Shown here: in pieces, positions 57,413 to 64,000 of the stretch | How positions within the stretch are numbered: position 1 is the first letter of the stretch | How the letters are laid out: every line of letters starts with the position of its first letter | Source: Actinomycetes bacterium | GTDB taxonomy: Bacteria; Actinomycetota; Coriobacteriia; Coriobacteriales; Eggerthellaceae | Direction of reading: 5' to 3' | NCBI GenBank assembly: GCA_023460315.1 | Contig: JAEWQO010000140.1 | Coordinates: forward strand, 1 to 64,000 | DNA: 64,000 bases | Position numbers and translations under genes: made by a program | The notes under the pieces: generated by a model | Seen by the model: the letters and a program-made list of their open reading frames with translations, nothing else | The model's database searches: none | What the model was told of the DNA's origin: nothing

Positions 57413-57698
57413 GCCCTCTTCCCTTCCTTCCTTTATAAGCGAGATGCCTCGGAAAGCATGAGGCGATTCCAATGACAGCCATTCTACTCCAAGAGGGACG
57501 AAGCGGCAGACAAAGCATCGCTGCCTGCGGATTTGCATGCAGGAACGATCTTCCCACCCGAACGGAATCTCGCATCAACGCCACATTGCAGACCGCACAC
57601 GGCCCCAGGGAAGAGCCCCACAACCCCCTCTGCCCAACTTCGAAAATGGCAGAAAATGAAAGGTGACTCACGCCAAAGATCGACAGCCCTTGTGCCAC

Positions 57699-57841
57699 CA
57701 TGCCGCGAGCCCGAGAAATGGAAAGGTGGTCAGATACGGCGAAACCACCATCACTCCACTGACCTGCGCGTTTCTCGATCAGTAAGAAAATCAGCATGCT
57801 TCCAGCATCGTTTGCCTTGCCATTTCTCGGGCTCGCGGCAT
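57699..57841. repeat. 143-bp element with perfect 22-bp terminal inverted repeats
   Basis: ATGCCGCGAGCCCGAGAAAT plus GG (57699-57720) is exactly inverted at 57820-57841, with 99 bp between. The arms extend a few more pairs inwards with one mismatch. No transposase and no flanking duplication are visible; it could be a MITE-like element or a long-stem RNA. Confidence 0.75.
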
Positions 57842-57892
57842 CGAAGCCCTGATCTGAGAGAGAACCGATTGAGACGGCATAGCCGCAAAGCG

Positions 57893-57960
57893 GCAGCAAC
57901 ATACCAACATGCCAGCACGTCAACATATGTCAGCATGCCAACACGCCAACATGGCGGCAT
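57893..57960. repeat. Short degenerate tandem repeat (CCAACAyG-type)
   Basis: About eight imperfect copies of an 8-10 bp unit (ACCAACAT, CCAGCACG, TCAACATA, TCAGCATG, CCAACACG, CCAACATG) follow one another. It does not fall within a supported gene. Confidence 0.6.
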
Positions 57961-57990
57961 GAGACGGCGTCGAGACCACCGCAACGTGCG

Positions 57991-59115
57991 CTACGTCAGG
58001 GAACCATCCGAGATCACACGCTTGCCTTCCTCCGGCCATCGCGCAACGAGCACCCGCGGACGGCCCGCCAGGTCCTCGACGACACGGACGTCGCAGAAGC
58101 CCGTGGCAGATGCCGCGCTCGCCGCCTCATCGAGACTGTCCTCATGAAGTTCGAAGACGCAGGCTCCACCTGGCTTGAGAGCCTGCGTGCAGAAAGAAAG
58201 CAGCGGACGGAACACATCCAGCCCATCGACGCCTCCGTCAAGGGCGAGCGCAGGCTCGTAGTCGGTGACCTCGCCCGGCATCTCGGTCAACACCGACGTT
58301 GGAACATACGGCGGGTTGGACACGACAAGATCGAGGTTGCCCAGAATATCGGCCGGAATGCCCGCTCCCAAGTCACATTCCACCACGTCGACCCGATCGG
58401 TCAAACCGAGAGCTTCGGCGTTCTCGCGTGCGAGGTCGACCGCCTCACGGGAGAGATCGGTCGCCACGACGCGCACGAGGGGATGCTCGTAAGCCAGCGA
58501 ACAGGCAATGCACCCAGATCCCGTGCACAGGTCGGCCACAAGGAGAACCCCTTCTCCCCCCTCTTCGGCTGACTCCGTGGAGGAGCCGGGCAGGGTCACC
58601 CCATCCAATGCGACGGAGCGTCCGGAATCATCGGCCGAACCGACGTCGGAAACGAAAGAATCCCCTTTCGCCCCCGCGAAAGCAGTTGCGTCATGCGCAG
58701 ACTTCTCGGCATCGGGCATGCCCTGTGCTCCCATCGAGAAGTCTTCCTCCGTCGCCCGGGGCCGGGGCGCAGCAGGAAGCAGGGCAAGCGCTTCGCTCAC
58801 AAGCACTTCCGTTTCGGGACGAGGAATCAGAACGCCAGGGCGCACCTTCACCGCAATATGGCGAAATCCAACTTCACCGGTTATGTATTGCAGCGGCTCT
58901 CCTTTGCCCCGCCGGTCGACATACCCGCGCAGAACGTCACGCTCAGGCAAGGAGAGCGGCCGATCGAGGCTCATGTACAGCTCGATACGTCGCAGGCCCG
59001 TCGCCTCGGCCAGCAGCCATTGGGCCGAGATGCGCGGGCTCTTGTCTCCCTTGCGTTCAAGATACCCAACCGTCCAGTCAAGCGCCGCCTTGATGGTCCA
59101 GATGTCCCCCGACAC
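57991..59115 (-). CDS. prmC: Release factor glutamine N5-methyltransferase PrmC, with a long linker
   Basis: This enzyme methylates the GGQ glutamine of release factors 1 and 2 with S-adenosylmethionine. The 374-aa product has the N-terminal helical domain, the substrate segment LIPRPETEVLVSEAL, SAM-binding VADLCTGSGCIACSLA and the catalytic NPPYVP. An extra low-complexity, acidic/Ser-rich segment (about residues 116-189) separates the two domains, making it about 90 aa longer than usual. The ATG lies 4 bp after the prfA stop, as expected for an enzyme and its substrate. Confidence 0.93.
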   Translation of the reverse strand: MSGDIWTIKAALDWTVGYLERKGDKSPRISAQWLLAEATGLRRIELYMSLDRPLSLPERDVLRGYVDRRGKGEPLQYITGEVGFRHIAVKVRPGVLIPRPETEVLVSEALALLPAAPRPRATEEDFSMGAQGMPDAEKSAHDATAFAGAKGDSFVSDVGSADDSGRSVALDGVTLPGSSTESAEEGGEGVLLVADLCTGSGCIACSLAYEHPLVRVVATDLSREAVDLARENAEALGLTDRVDVVECDLGAGIPADILGNLDLVVSNPPYVPTSVLTEMPGEVTDYEPALALDGGVDGLDVFRPLLSFCTQALKPGGACVFELHEDSLDEAASAASATGFCDVRVVEDLAGRPRVLVARWPEEGKRVISDGSLT

Positions 59116-59119
59116 GTCT

Positions 59120-60187
59120 TTAAACAGCCTGTTCGAGCTTTTGTGCGCGGTCAGCCGCCTGAAGTGCGGTGATCAGCTCAGCAAGGCCGGCACCACCAGC
59201 GCCCAGAAGCACTCCGTTGTAGGTGCCATTGTAGCCGATGCGATGGTCGGTGACCCGATCCTGCGGCCCATTGTAGGTGCGTATCTTTTCCGATCGGTCC
59301 CCCGACCCGATCTGGGCGAGCCGCTTCGCCCCTTCGGCGGCTTGCTGCTCGGCCAACATCTTCTCGTACAGGCGCGCGCGCAGCACGCTCATGGCCGCAA
59401 TCTTGTTTTGCAACTGCGACTTCTGGTCCTGGGACTGCACGACCAGCCCCGAGGGCAGATGGGTGATGCGAACGGCCGAGTCGGTGGTGTTCACGCACTG
59501 ACCGCCCGGGCCCCCGGCGCGATACACGTCCACGCGAAGGTCGTTCTCGTTGATCTCGACTTCGACCTCATCAGCTTCGGGAAGAACCGCAACGGTGGCG
59601 GTCGAAGTATGGATGCGCCCCTGGCTCTCGGTCTTGGGAACGCGCTGCACACGATGCACGCCACTTTCGAACTTCATGACCGAGTACACCTTATCGCCTT
59701 TGACCTTGAACTGGATTTCCTTGTATCCCCCCGCTTCCGAAGGAGACACGTCCATGGCCTCGGTCTTCCATCCTTGCTCAGAGGCAAAACGTTGATACAT
59801 CTTATAGAGGTCTCCCGCAAAGAGCGCAGCCTCATCCCCGCCTGCAGCCGCGCGAATCTCTACGATGATGTTCTTCTCATCAGCGGGATCACTCGGAATG
59901 AGCATGAATTTGATATCTTCCTCGATCGAGGGAAGCCTCTCCTCGATCGACCCAATCTCCTCTTGCGCGAATTCCTTCATGTCGGGATCGGCAAGCATCT
60001 CTTTCGCCGCTGCCAGATCATCGGCGGCCTGCACGTATTCCGCTGCTTTGCGGGCGAGCGGACCTTGGTCCGCGTATTCCTTAGCCAGGCGATTGTATTC
60101 CTTCTGATCGGCGAGGACGGCAGGATCTCCCATTTTTGCCTGCAGATCTTCGTACGCCTCGATGATCTTCTCGAGCTTGCCTCGCAT
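59120..60187 (-). CDS. prfA: Peptide chain release factor 1
   Basis: RF1 (355 aa) terminates translation at UAG/UAA. It has the RF1 GGQ loop in [15 protein letters not shown] and the tripeptide-anticodon region PxT-like segment in the recognition domain. ATG 60187 has AGGA 7 nt upstream and gives the conserved start [15 protein letters not shown]; an ATG five codons earlier is also possible. It is followed by prmC. Confidence 0.95.
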   Translation of the reverse strand: MRGKLEKIIEAYEDLQAKMGDPAVLADQKEYNRLAKEYADQGPLARKAAEYVQAADDLAAAKEMLADPDMKEFAQEEIGSIEERLPSIEEDIKFMLIPSDPADEKNIIVEIRAAAGGDEAALFAGDLYKMYQRFASEQGWKTEAMDVSPSEAGGYKEIQFKVKGDKVYSVMKFESGVHRVQRVPKTESQGRIHTSTATVAVLPEADEVEVEINENDLRVDVYRAGGPGGQCVNTTDSAVRITHLPSGLVVQSQDQKSQLQNKIAAMSVLRARLYEKMLAEQQAAEGAKRLAQIGSGDRSEKIRTYNGPQDRVTDHRIGYNGTYNGVLLGAGGAGLAELITALQAADRAQKLEQAV

Positions 60188-60345
60188 ATCCGTTTCCTGC
60201 ATAGGTATGAGTTTCCTTCGTAACGTGTTTGAGCCGTGGAGTTCGGCGACCTTCGTTTCATGTCTGTCGGCACGAAAGGCCGCAGGCACCTGAACCCGCT
60301 CAGCACAAGCAAAGCGAGCGACCTTGAGAGCAACTGATTATGATA

Positions 60346-61332
60346 TCAGATCGCCAGATATTTCGCAGCCTCCTCCGCGGTAAGAGCACCGTCGGAAACC
60401 GCCGTGACCACCTGACGGAGTTTCTTCGTGCGTACATCCCCGGCGACGAAAACACCCGGGATATCCGTCTTGCCCGTTTCGTCGGCAACGATATAGCCCG
60501 TTCCGTCCGCATGCAGCGCTCCATCAAGGAATTCCGTATTGGGTTCCGTGCCAACTGCAACGAACAGCCCATCCACGGCGACGACGCGCTCCTCCCCCGT
60601 CTCGAGCATCTCCAGGCGCATGCCCGCAAGCATGCCCTGGTCAGCCACGATCTTCCGCGTCACCGCATTCCAGATGAACTCGACATTGGGCAGATCTTCC
60701 AAGCGTTTGTGGTAGATAGCCGTGGCTCGCAGCTTGTCGCGCCGATGCACAAGATAGACTTTCTTGCATATCCTCGACAGATAGATCGCATTCGCTGCGG
60801 CGGTGTTGCCCCCGCCAACCACCATGACCGTCTTGTCACGGAAGAAACTGCCGTCGCAGGTGGCGCAATACGACACGCCTCGGCCTTGCAGCTCCTCTTC
60901 GAGCTCGAGGCCCAATTTGCGAGGCCGGGCACCGGTGGCAATGATGACGCTCCTGGCGTAATGCTCGGAAAACGCTGTCCTGAGCAATTTGGGGCTCTCC
61001 GTGAAATCAACGGAAAGGACCTCCTCGCCAACGTTGTGCACGCCAAAGCGATCGGCCTGCTGCTTCATCGCCATGGCCAGATCAAACCCGTTCGTGCCAT
61101 CGGGAAACCCGGGATAGTTTTCCATATGTTCGGTCTGGGCAAGCTGACCGCCGGGGGCGATTCGTTCAAACAGGACCACGTCCAACCCCGCACGGGCAGC
61201 ATAGAGTCCCGCCGCGAGTCCCGCAGGACCAGCGCCAATCACCGCAACATCGATGATTCCCGCATCTCCCGCCTTGCATTCGGCCGACGTCTCATTGGGG
61301 ACCGACTCCTCAGTCATCGTTTCCTGGGCCAT
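60346..61332 (-). CDS. trxB: Thioredoxin-disulfide reductase
   Basis: A low-molecular-weight TrxR (328 aa): FAD fold VAVIGAGPAGLAAGLYAARAGLDVVLFE, redox-active CATC in VSYCATCDGSFFRD, NADPH fold VMVVGGGNTAAANAIYLSR, and the C-terminal FAD motif GVFVAGDVRTKKLRQVVTAVSDGALTAEEA. AGGAGG lies 8 nt before ATG 61332; an unsupported 57-codon extension is ignored. It reduces thioredoxin with NADPH and is divergent from the two-component system. Confidence 0.95.
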   Translation of the reverse strand: MAQETMTEESVPNETSAECKAGDAGIIDVAVIGAGPAGLAAGLYAARAGLDVVLFERIAPGGQLAQTEHMENYPGFPDGTNGFDLAMAMKQQADRFGVHNVGEEVLSVDFTESPKLLRTAFSEHYARSVIIATGARPRKLGLELEEELQGRGVSYCATCDGSFFRDKTVMVVGGGNTAAANAIYLSRICKKVYLVHRRDKLRATAIYHKRLEDLPNVEFIWNAVTRKIVADQGMLAGMRLEMLETGEERVVAVDGLFVAVGTEPNTEFLDGALHADGTGYIVADETGKTDIPGVFVAGDVRTKKLRQVVTAVSDGALTAEEAAKYLAI

Positions 61333-61637
61333 GATGCTCGCCTCCTCGCACGGTTCGGGCTCAGTGAACCCCTGGCATTCCGTCCTTTTGGCATCAGTAT
61401 AGAACACCCGGAACGATCTATACAGGGCACGGCAGGTTGGCGGAGGGAACCCGCAGGAAGAAAAACAGGGAGAATGAAAGGAAGGCATCTTCCCGATCAC
61501 CAAAAACGAGCCGTCTTCACATTGTGTTCACAGAAACCCAGTATGGTGAGTCTACGATCCATGCTCCACGCTTCGCCACTTGGGCCCGCCCGCCCCTGCC
61601 TTGCCAGCCCATCAGAGAAAAGGCTTTCCGATACCGC
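61333..61637. promoter_or_regulatory. Divergent region between trxB and the two-component operon
   Basis: On the minus strand TATACT (61396-61401) is a plausible -10 for trxB. On the plus strand a 17-bp direct repeat (61516-61532) and TATGGT (61542-61547) precede the response regulator gene. No gene is seen here. Confidence 0.5.
61516..61532 (+). promoter_or_regulatory. PhoB-box-like direct repeat upstream of the two-component operon
   Basis: TTCACATTGTGTTCACA has two TTCACA units on an 11-bp period, the layout used by OmpR/PhoB-type regulators. The putative -10 TATGGT begins 10 bp downstream. It may be an autoregulatory site for the adjacent response regulator. Confidence 0.5.
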
Positions 61638-62339
61638 ATGAGCACCAAAGATCTCATCCTCATCGTCGAAGACGAGGAAAAAATAGCCGAACTTGTGACC
61701 TTCTACCTTGAAAAAGAGGGCTATGCCGTCCTGAGCACGGCCAAGGGCCGACAGGCCTTGGACATCGTGTCTCGCCATCCCGTCTCGTTGGTCCTGCTCG
61801 ATCTGATGTTGCCCGACATATCCGGCGAGGAGGTGTGCGCCGCACTGCGCGAGCATCACGCCGTCCCCCTCATCATGATGACGGCAAAAGCCGACGAGCA
61901 GAGCGTGCTTGACGGGCTCAAGGGCGGAGCGGACGATTACGTGACGAAGCCTTTCAGCCCAAAGCAGCTGGTCGCACGCGTTGAAGCCGTGCTCAGAAGA
62001 AGTGCGATGCAGCCCGACCGCAATCAACCTCGGATGCTGCGCAGCGGGAACATCCTCGTCGACGTTGGCGGACGGTTGGCCTGCAAGGAAAACGAGCCGC
62101 TCGAATTGACCGGCACCGAGTTTCGCATTCTCGCCCTTTTGATGGAACATCCCCATCGCACGTTCACCCGAAGCGAGATCATGGCGCAGGTGGGCAGCGA
62201 TGAAGGAGCGGTGTTCGACCGCACGATCGACACGCACATCAAAAACATACGGAGGAAAATCGAACATTCGCCCAAAGAGCCCCGTTACCTCAAGACCGTC
62301 TATGGCCTCGGGTATAGGTGGGAGTTGGACGTGCATTGA
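61638..62339 (+). CDS. OmpR/PhoB-family response regulator
   Basis: A 233-aa regulator: N-terminal receiver with acidic pocket (IVEDEEK), phospho-acceptor Asp55 (LVLLDLMLPD) and Lys in TKPFSPKQL. The C-terminal winged-helix DNA-binding domain is ELTGTEFRILALLMEHPHRTFTRSEIMAQV through VYGLGYRWE. ATG 61638 opens the conserved domain; its ribosome binding site is weak (AAAAGG 14 nt upstream). The partner kinase gene overlaps its 3' end by 22 bp. Confidence 0.93.
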   Translation: MSTKDLILIVEDEEKIAELVTFYLEKEGYAVLSTAKGRQALDIVSRHPVSLVLLDLMLPDISGEEVCAALREHHAVPLIMMTAKADEQSVLDGLKGGADDYVTKPFSPKQLVARVEAVLRRSAMQPDRNQPRMLRSGNILVDVGGRLACKENEPLELTGTEFRILALLMEHPHRTFTRSEIMAQVGSDEGAVFDRTIDTHIKNIRRKIEHSPKEPRYLKTVYGLGYRWELDVH

Positions 62340-63733
62340 TTAAGGTTCCTTTGGCAATCGGTCTCAAAACCCGCCTGGCGCTCACCTATGCGACATTCGT
62401 CGGGCTTTTGGTCATCCTGCTTGTCGTCATAAGCAACGTATCCATCAACCAGCTGTTCATGCAGATGGTCAAGGACAACATCGCCGAGCAGAGCAATCGC
62501 ATCGTCATGGCCATGGAGGACGAGTATCGCGCGGAAGAAGGCAGCTTCGATTCCGACCGCATAGCGATTCTGGGCATGCAATACGTCCATCAGGGATACA
62601 TCGTCACCGTGTACGACGGGAAAGGGGACACCGTCTGGGATGCGCGAGCGAGCGACATGGACCAATGCGTGGCAACGATCAACGCGATATCCACTCTCAT
62701 GCAGCAGCAGGGGGACACGGACGGACAGTTCTCGAGCATTGACTACCCTTTGACAAGCGGCACCCAAAGCATCGGCAGCGTCAGGATAGAAACCTATGGA
62801 CCCTATTTCTATTCAGAGCGAGAAGCTGCCTTCATCAACGAATTCAACTCATTCCTCCTGTGGATGGGCATTGCCGCTCTCGTAGTGGTCGTAGGATTGT
62901 CGATCGTACTCGCCAATGCGCTCGCGCGGCCGGTCAAGGCAACGGCGGCGGCGGCTCGCCAGATTGCAGGGGGCGATCTCAAGGCGCGCACCCCTGAAGG
63001 AGGTCGCACACGCGAGCTCCAAGAACTCGCGACAAGCGTCAATGACCTTGCACAATCGCTCGAAAACGGGGATCGCTGGCAAAAGCGGCTGACGAGCGAC
63101 ATCGCCCACGAGCTGCGCACCCCCCTGACATTGCTTCAGGGGAACCTCGAAGCCATCAGGGATGGGGTGTACGATCCCACAGCGGAGCGAATAGCCAGCT
63201 GCCATGAAGAAGTGCTCCGGCTGAGCAGGCTGGTCGATGATCTTGGTCAAGTGTCGCTGCTCGAACGCGAAAATCTCACGCTTGTCAGGCACGATTTTGA
63301 CATGCATCTGCTGCTGGAGGATGTCGTCGACTCCTTCAGACATGAGGCGAGCAGCCGCGGGCTGACTTTAACGCTCCAAGCTCAACCGGCACAGGTCCAC
63401 GCCGACCTCGACCGCATCAGGCAAGTGTTCGTCAACCTGCTGTCAAATGCGTTTGCCTATACACAAGAAGGCAGCATCTCCGTGACCGCGGCACAAGAAG
63501 GCGACCGATATCGCATCACCGTGTCCGACACGGGATGCGGGATCTCCCCCGAAGACCTCCCCCATATATTTGACCGCTTCTACCGCACAGACAAGTCGCG
63601 CGCGCGCAAGACGGGAGGCTCCGGCATCGGATTAGCCGTCACGCGTGCCATCGTCCAGGCGCATCAGGGCACGATAACGGCAGAGAGCACCTGGGGCAAA
63701 GGGACCAGCCTTATTGTGTTTCTGCCCCTCTGA
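62318..63733 (+). CDS. Sensor histidine kinase
   Basis: A 471-aa transmembrane kinase. It has TM1 (about 22-42), an extracytoplasmic sensor of about 140 residues, TM2 (about 181-203), HAMP and HisKA with the phospho-His in SDIAHELRTPLTLLQGN. The HATPase_c boxes are NLLSNAFAY, DTGCGISPEDLPHIFDRFYR and GGSGIGLAVTR. The GTG at 62318 overlaps the regulator gene; a TTG at 62336 across its stop is an alternative start. The sensor domain has no motif I recognise. Together with the lipoprotein downstream it may respond to envelope or redox conditions. Confidence 0.93.
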   Translation: MGVGRALIKVPLAIGLKTRLALTYATFVGLLVILLVVISNVSINQLFMQMVKDNIAEQSNRIVMAMEDEYRAEEGSFDSDRIAILGMQYVHQGYIVTVYDGKGDTVWDARASDMDQCVATINAISTLMQQQGDTDGQFSSIDYPLTSGTQSIGSVRIETYGPYFYSEREAAFINEFNSFLLWMGIAALVVVVGLSIVLANALARPVKATAAAARQIAGGDLKARTPEGGRTRELQELATSVNDLAQSLENGDRWQKRLTSDIAHELRTPLTLLQGNLEAIRDGVYDPTAERIASCHEEVLRLSRLVDDLGQVSLLERENLTLVRHDFDMHLLLEDVVDSFRHEASSRGLTLTLQAQPAQVHADLDRIRQVFVNLLSNAFAYTQEGSISVTAAQEGDRYRITVSDTGCGISPEDLPHIFDRFYRTDKSRARKTGGSGIGLAVTRAIVQAHQGTITAESTWGKGTSLIVFLPL

Positions 63734-63759
63734 TGCAATTTTCCCCAAGAACGCACCTC

Positions 63760-63776
63760 TTCATATTCTGCTCACA
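63760..63776 (+). promoter_or_regulatory. PhoB-box-like direct repeat upstream of the lipoprotein gene
   Basis: TTCATATTCTGCTCACA matches the site before the two-component operon at 14 of 17 positions. A candidate -10 (CAAAAT, 63786-63791) begins 10 bp downstream, the same distance as in the first site. It is a likely target of the adjacent response regulator. Confidence 0.5.
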
Positions 63777-63828
63777 AGCTCTGGACAAAATGCCATCCGA
63801 CAGAACATCCGACAGAAAGGCAGTCCAG

Positions 63829-64000
63829 ATGGCATCATCCACCCTCCCGCAGCGCCGCCTCCTCATCCTCTCCCTGGGAGCGCTCATCATTGCGGCCAGT
63901 GCAGCCCTGCTGCTCAGTTCCTGTTCAAGCGGGTCTACGTCAGCCACCGGACAGAATGCCGAACGCGACAGCAGCGCAACCGCCGCCCCAACCGCAGACG
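63829..64000 (+). CDS. Lipoprotein, 5' part (runs off the window)
   Basis: ATG 63829 has AAAGG 8 nt upstream and begins MASSTLPQRRLLILSLGALI, a hydrophobic signal sequence, with a lipobox LLSSC (about residues 28-32) followed by a Ser/Ala/Thr-rich linker. The open frame continues past the window end. It is probably a secreted lipoprotein, possibly a redox or solute-binding protein; the class cannot be told from 57 residues. Confidence 0.7.
   Translation, partial: MASSTLPQRRLLILSLGALIIAASAALLLSSCSSGSTSATGQNAERDSSATAAPTAD

Larger units (their letters stand above)
57413..57990. other. 577-bp intergenic region with inverted and short tandem repeats
   Basis: The gap between punA and prmC has no credible gene; open frames through it have no ribosome binding site or recognisable domain. 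It holds a perfect 22-bp inverted repeat pair and a short degenerate tandem repeat (see the separate entries). Confidence 0.6.

Noticed and set aside
57405..57926. 173-codon minus-strand frame over the inverted-repeat region
   Set aside because: It has no binding site, an unusual composition (Cys/Trp from the short repeat) and overlaps the punA start.

Overview
The window looks like chromosomal DNA from an anaerobic, high-GC actinobacterium of the class Coriobacteriia, most likely family Eggerthellaceae (Slackia/Eggerthella-like). The reasoning: a Tat-exported FAD fumarate-reductase-type lipoprotein sits divergent to a LuxR regulator with a large membrane N-terminus, a pairing typical of that family; pyruvate phosphate dikinase lies beside its regulator; and surface proteins end in degenerate TGD sorting tails. 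The genus cannot be fixed from sequence alone.

Layout. Positions 0.4-7.1 kb hold glyQ-glyS, the PPDK regulatory protein and ppdK, read leftwards. Positions 7.3-11.4 kb hold lepB and a translation/secretion cluster (ffh, rpsP, khpA, rimM, trmD). Positions 11.7-15.3 kb hold the divergent flavoprotein/LuxR pair, followed by ftsY and an aldehyde dehydrogenase. Positions 18-27.4 kb are an amino-acid block, ilvD-ilvB-ilvN-ilvC, serA and leuA. Its leader carries a T-box whose specifier loop reads AUC (Ile) and an intrinsic terminator just before ilvD. Positions 27.5-29.1 kb are a fluoride-response operon: a crcB-type fluoride riboswitch with an overlapping terminator, a Usp-like gene and two tandem crcB genes. 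serC, a C39-like membrane protein and a second D-2-hydroxyacid dehydrogenase follow.

The most unusual part is 32.9-41.1 kb. Eight genes, most overlapping or abutting, join two anaerobic FAD/Fe-S oxidoreductases (one fused to DUF1667), a complete FecCD/BtuCD-type importer with a membrane-anchored binding protein, a TiaS-like 'DDTD' protein with a SPASM-like Cys-rich tail, and an ExbB/TolQ plus ExbD-like (DUF2149) proton channel pair. The lineage is normally treated as lacking an outer membrane, so a proton-driven Exb pair coupled to an ABC importer and redox enzymes is a good candidate for an undescribed uptake or redox system.

Positions 41.2-54.3 kb are a surface-protein locus: two giant leucine-rich-repeat/FIVAR proteins (about 2006 and 1620 aa), a short paralogue of one of their N-terminal domains, and an anchored Ig-like protein. 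A Fic protein follows. The end of the window has an MBL hydrolase, punA, prmC, prfA, trxB, an OmpR/histidine-kinase pair and the start of a lipoprotein gene. The two-component operon and the lipoprotein share a 17-bp PhoB-box-like direct repeat at the same spacing from a putative -10, which suggests one small regulon. No rRNA, complete tRNA, CRISPR array, transposase or prophage gene was seen.
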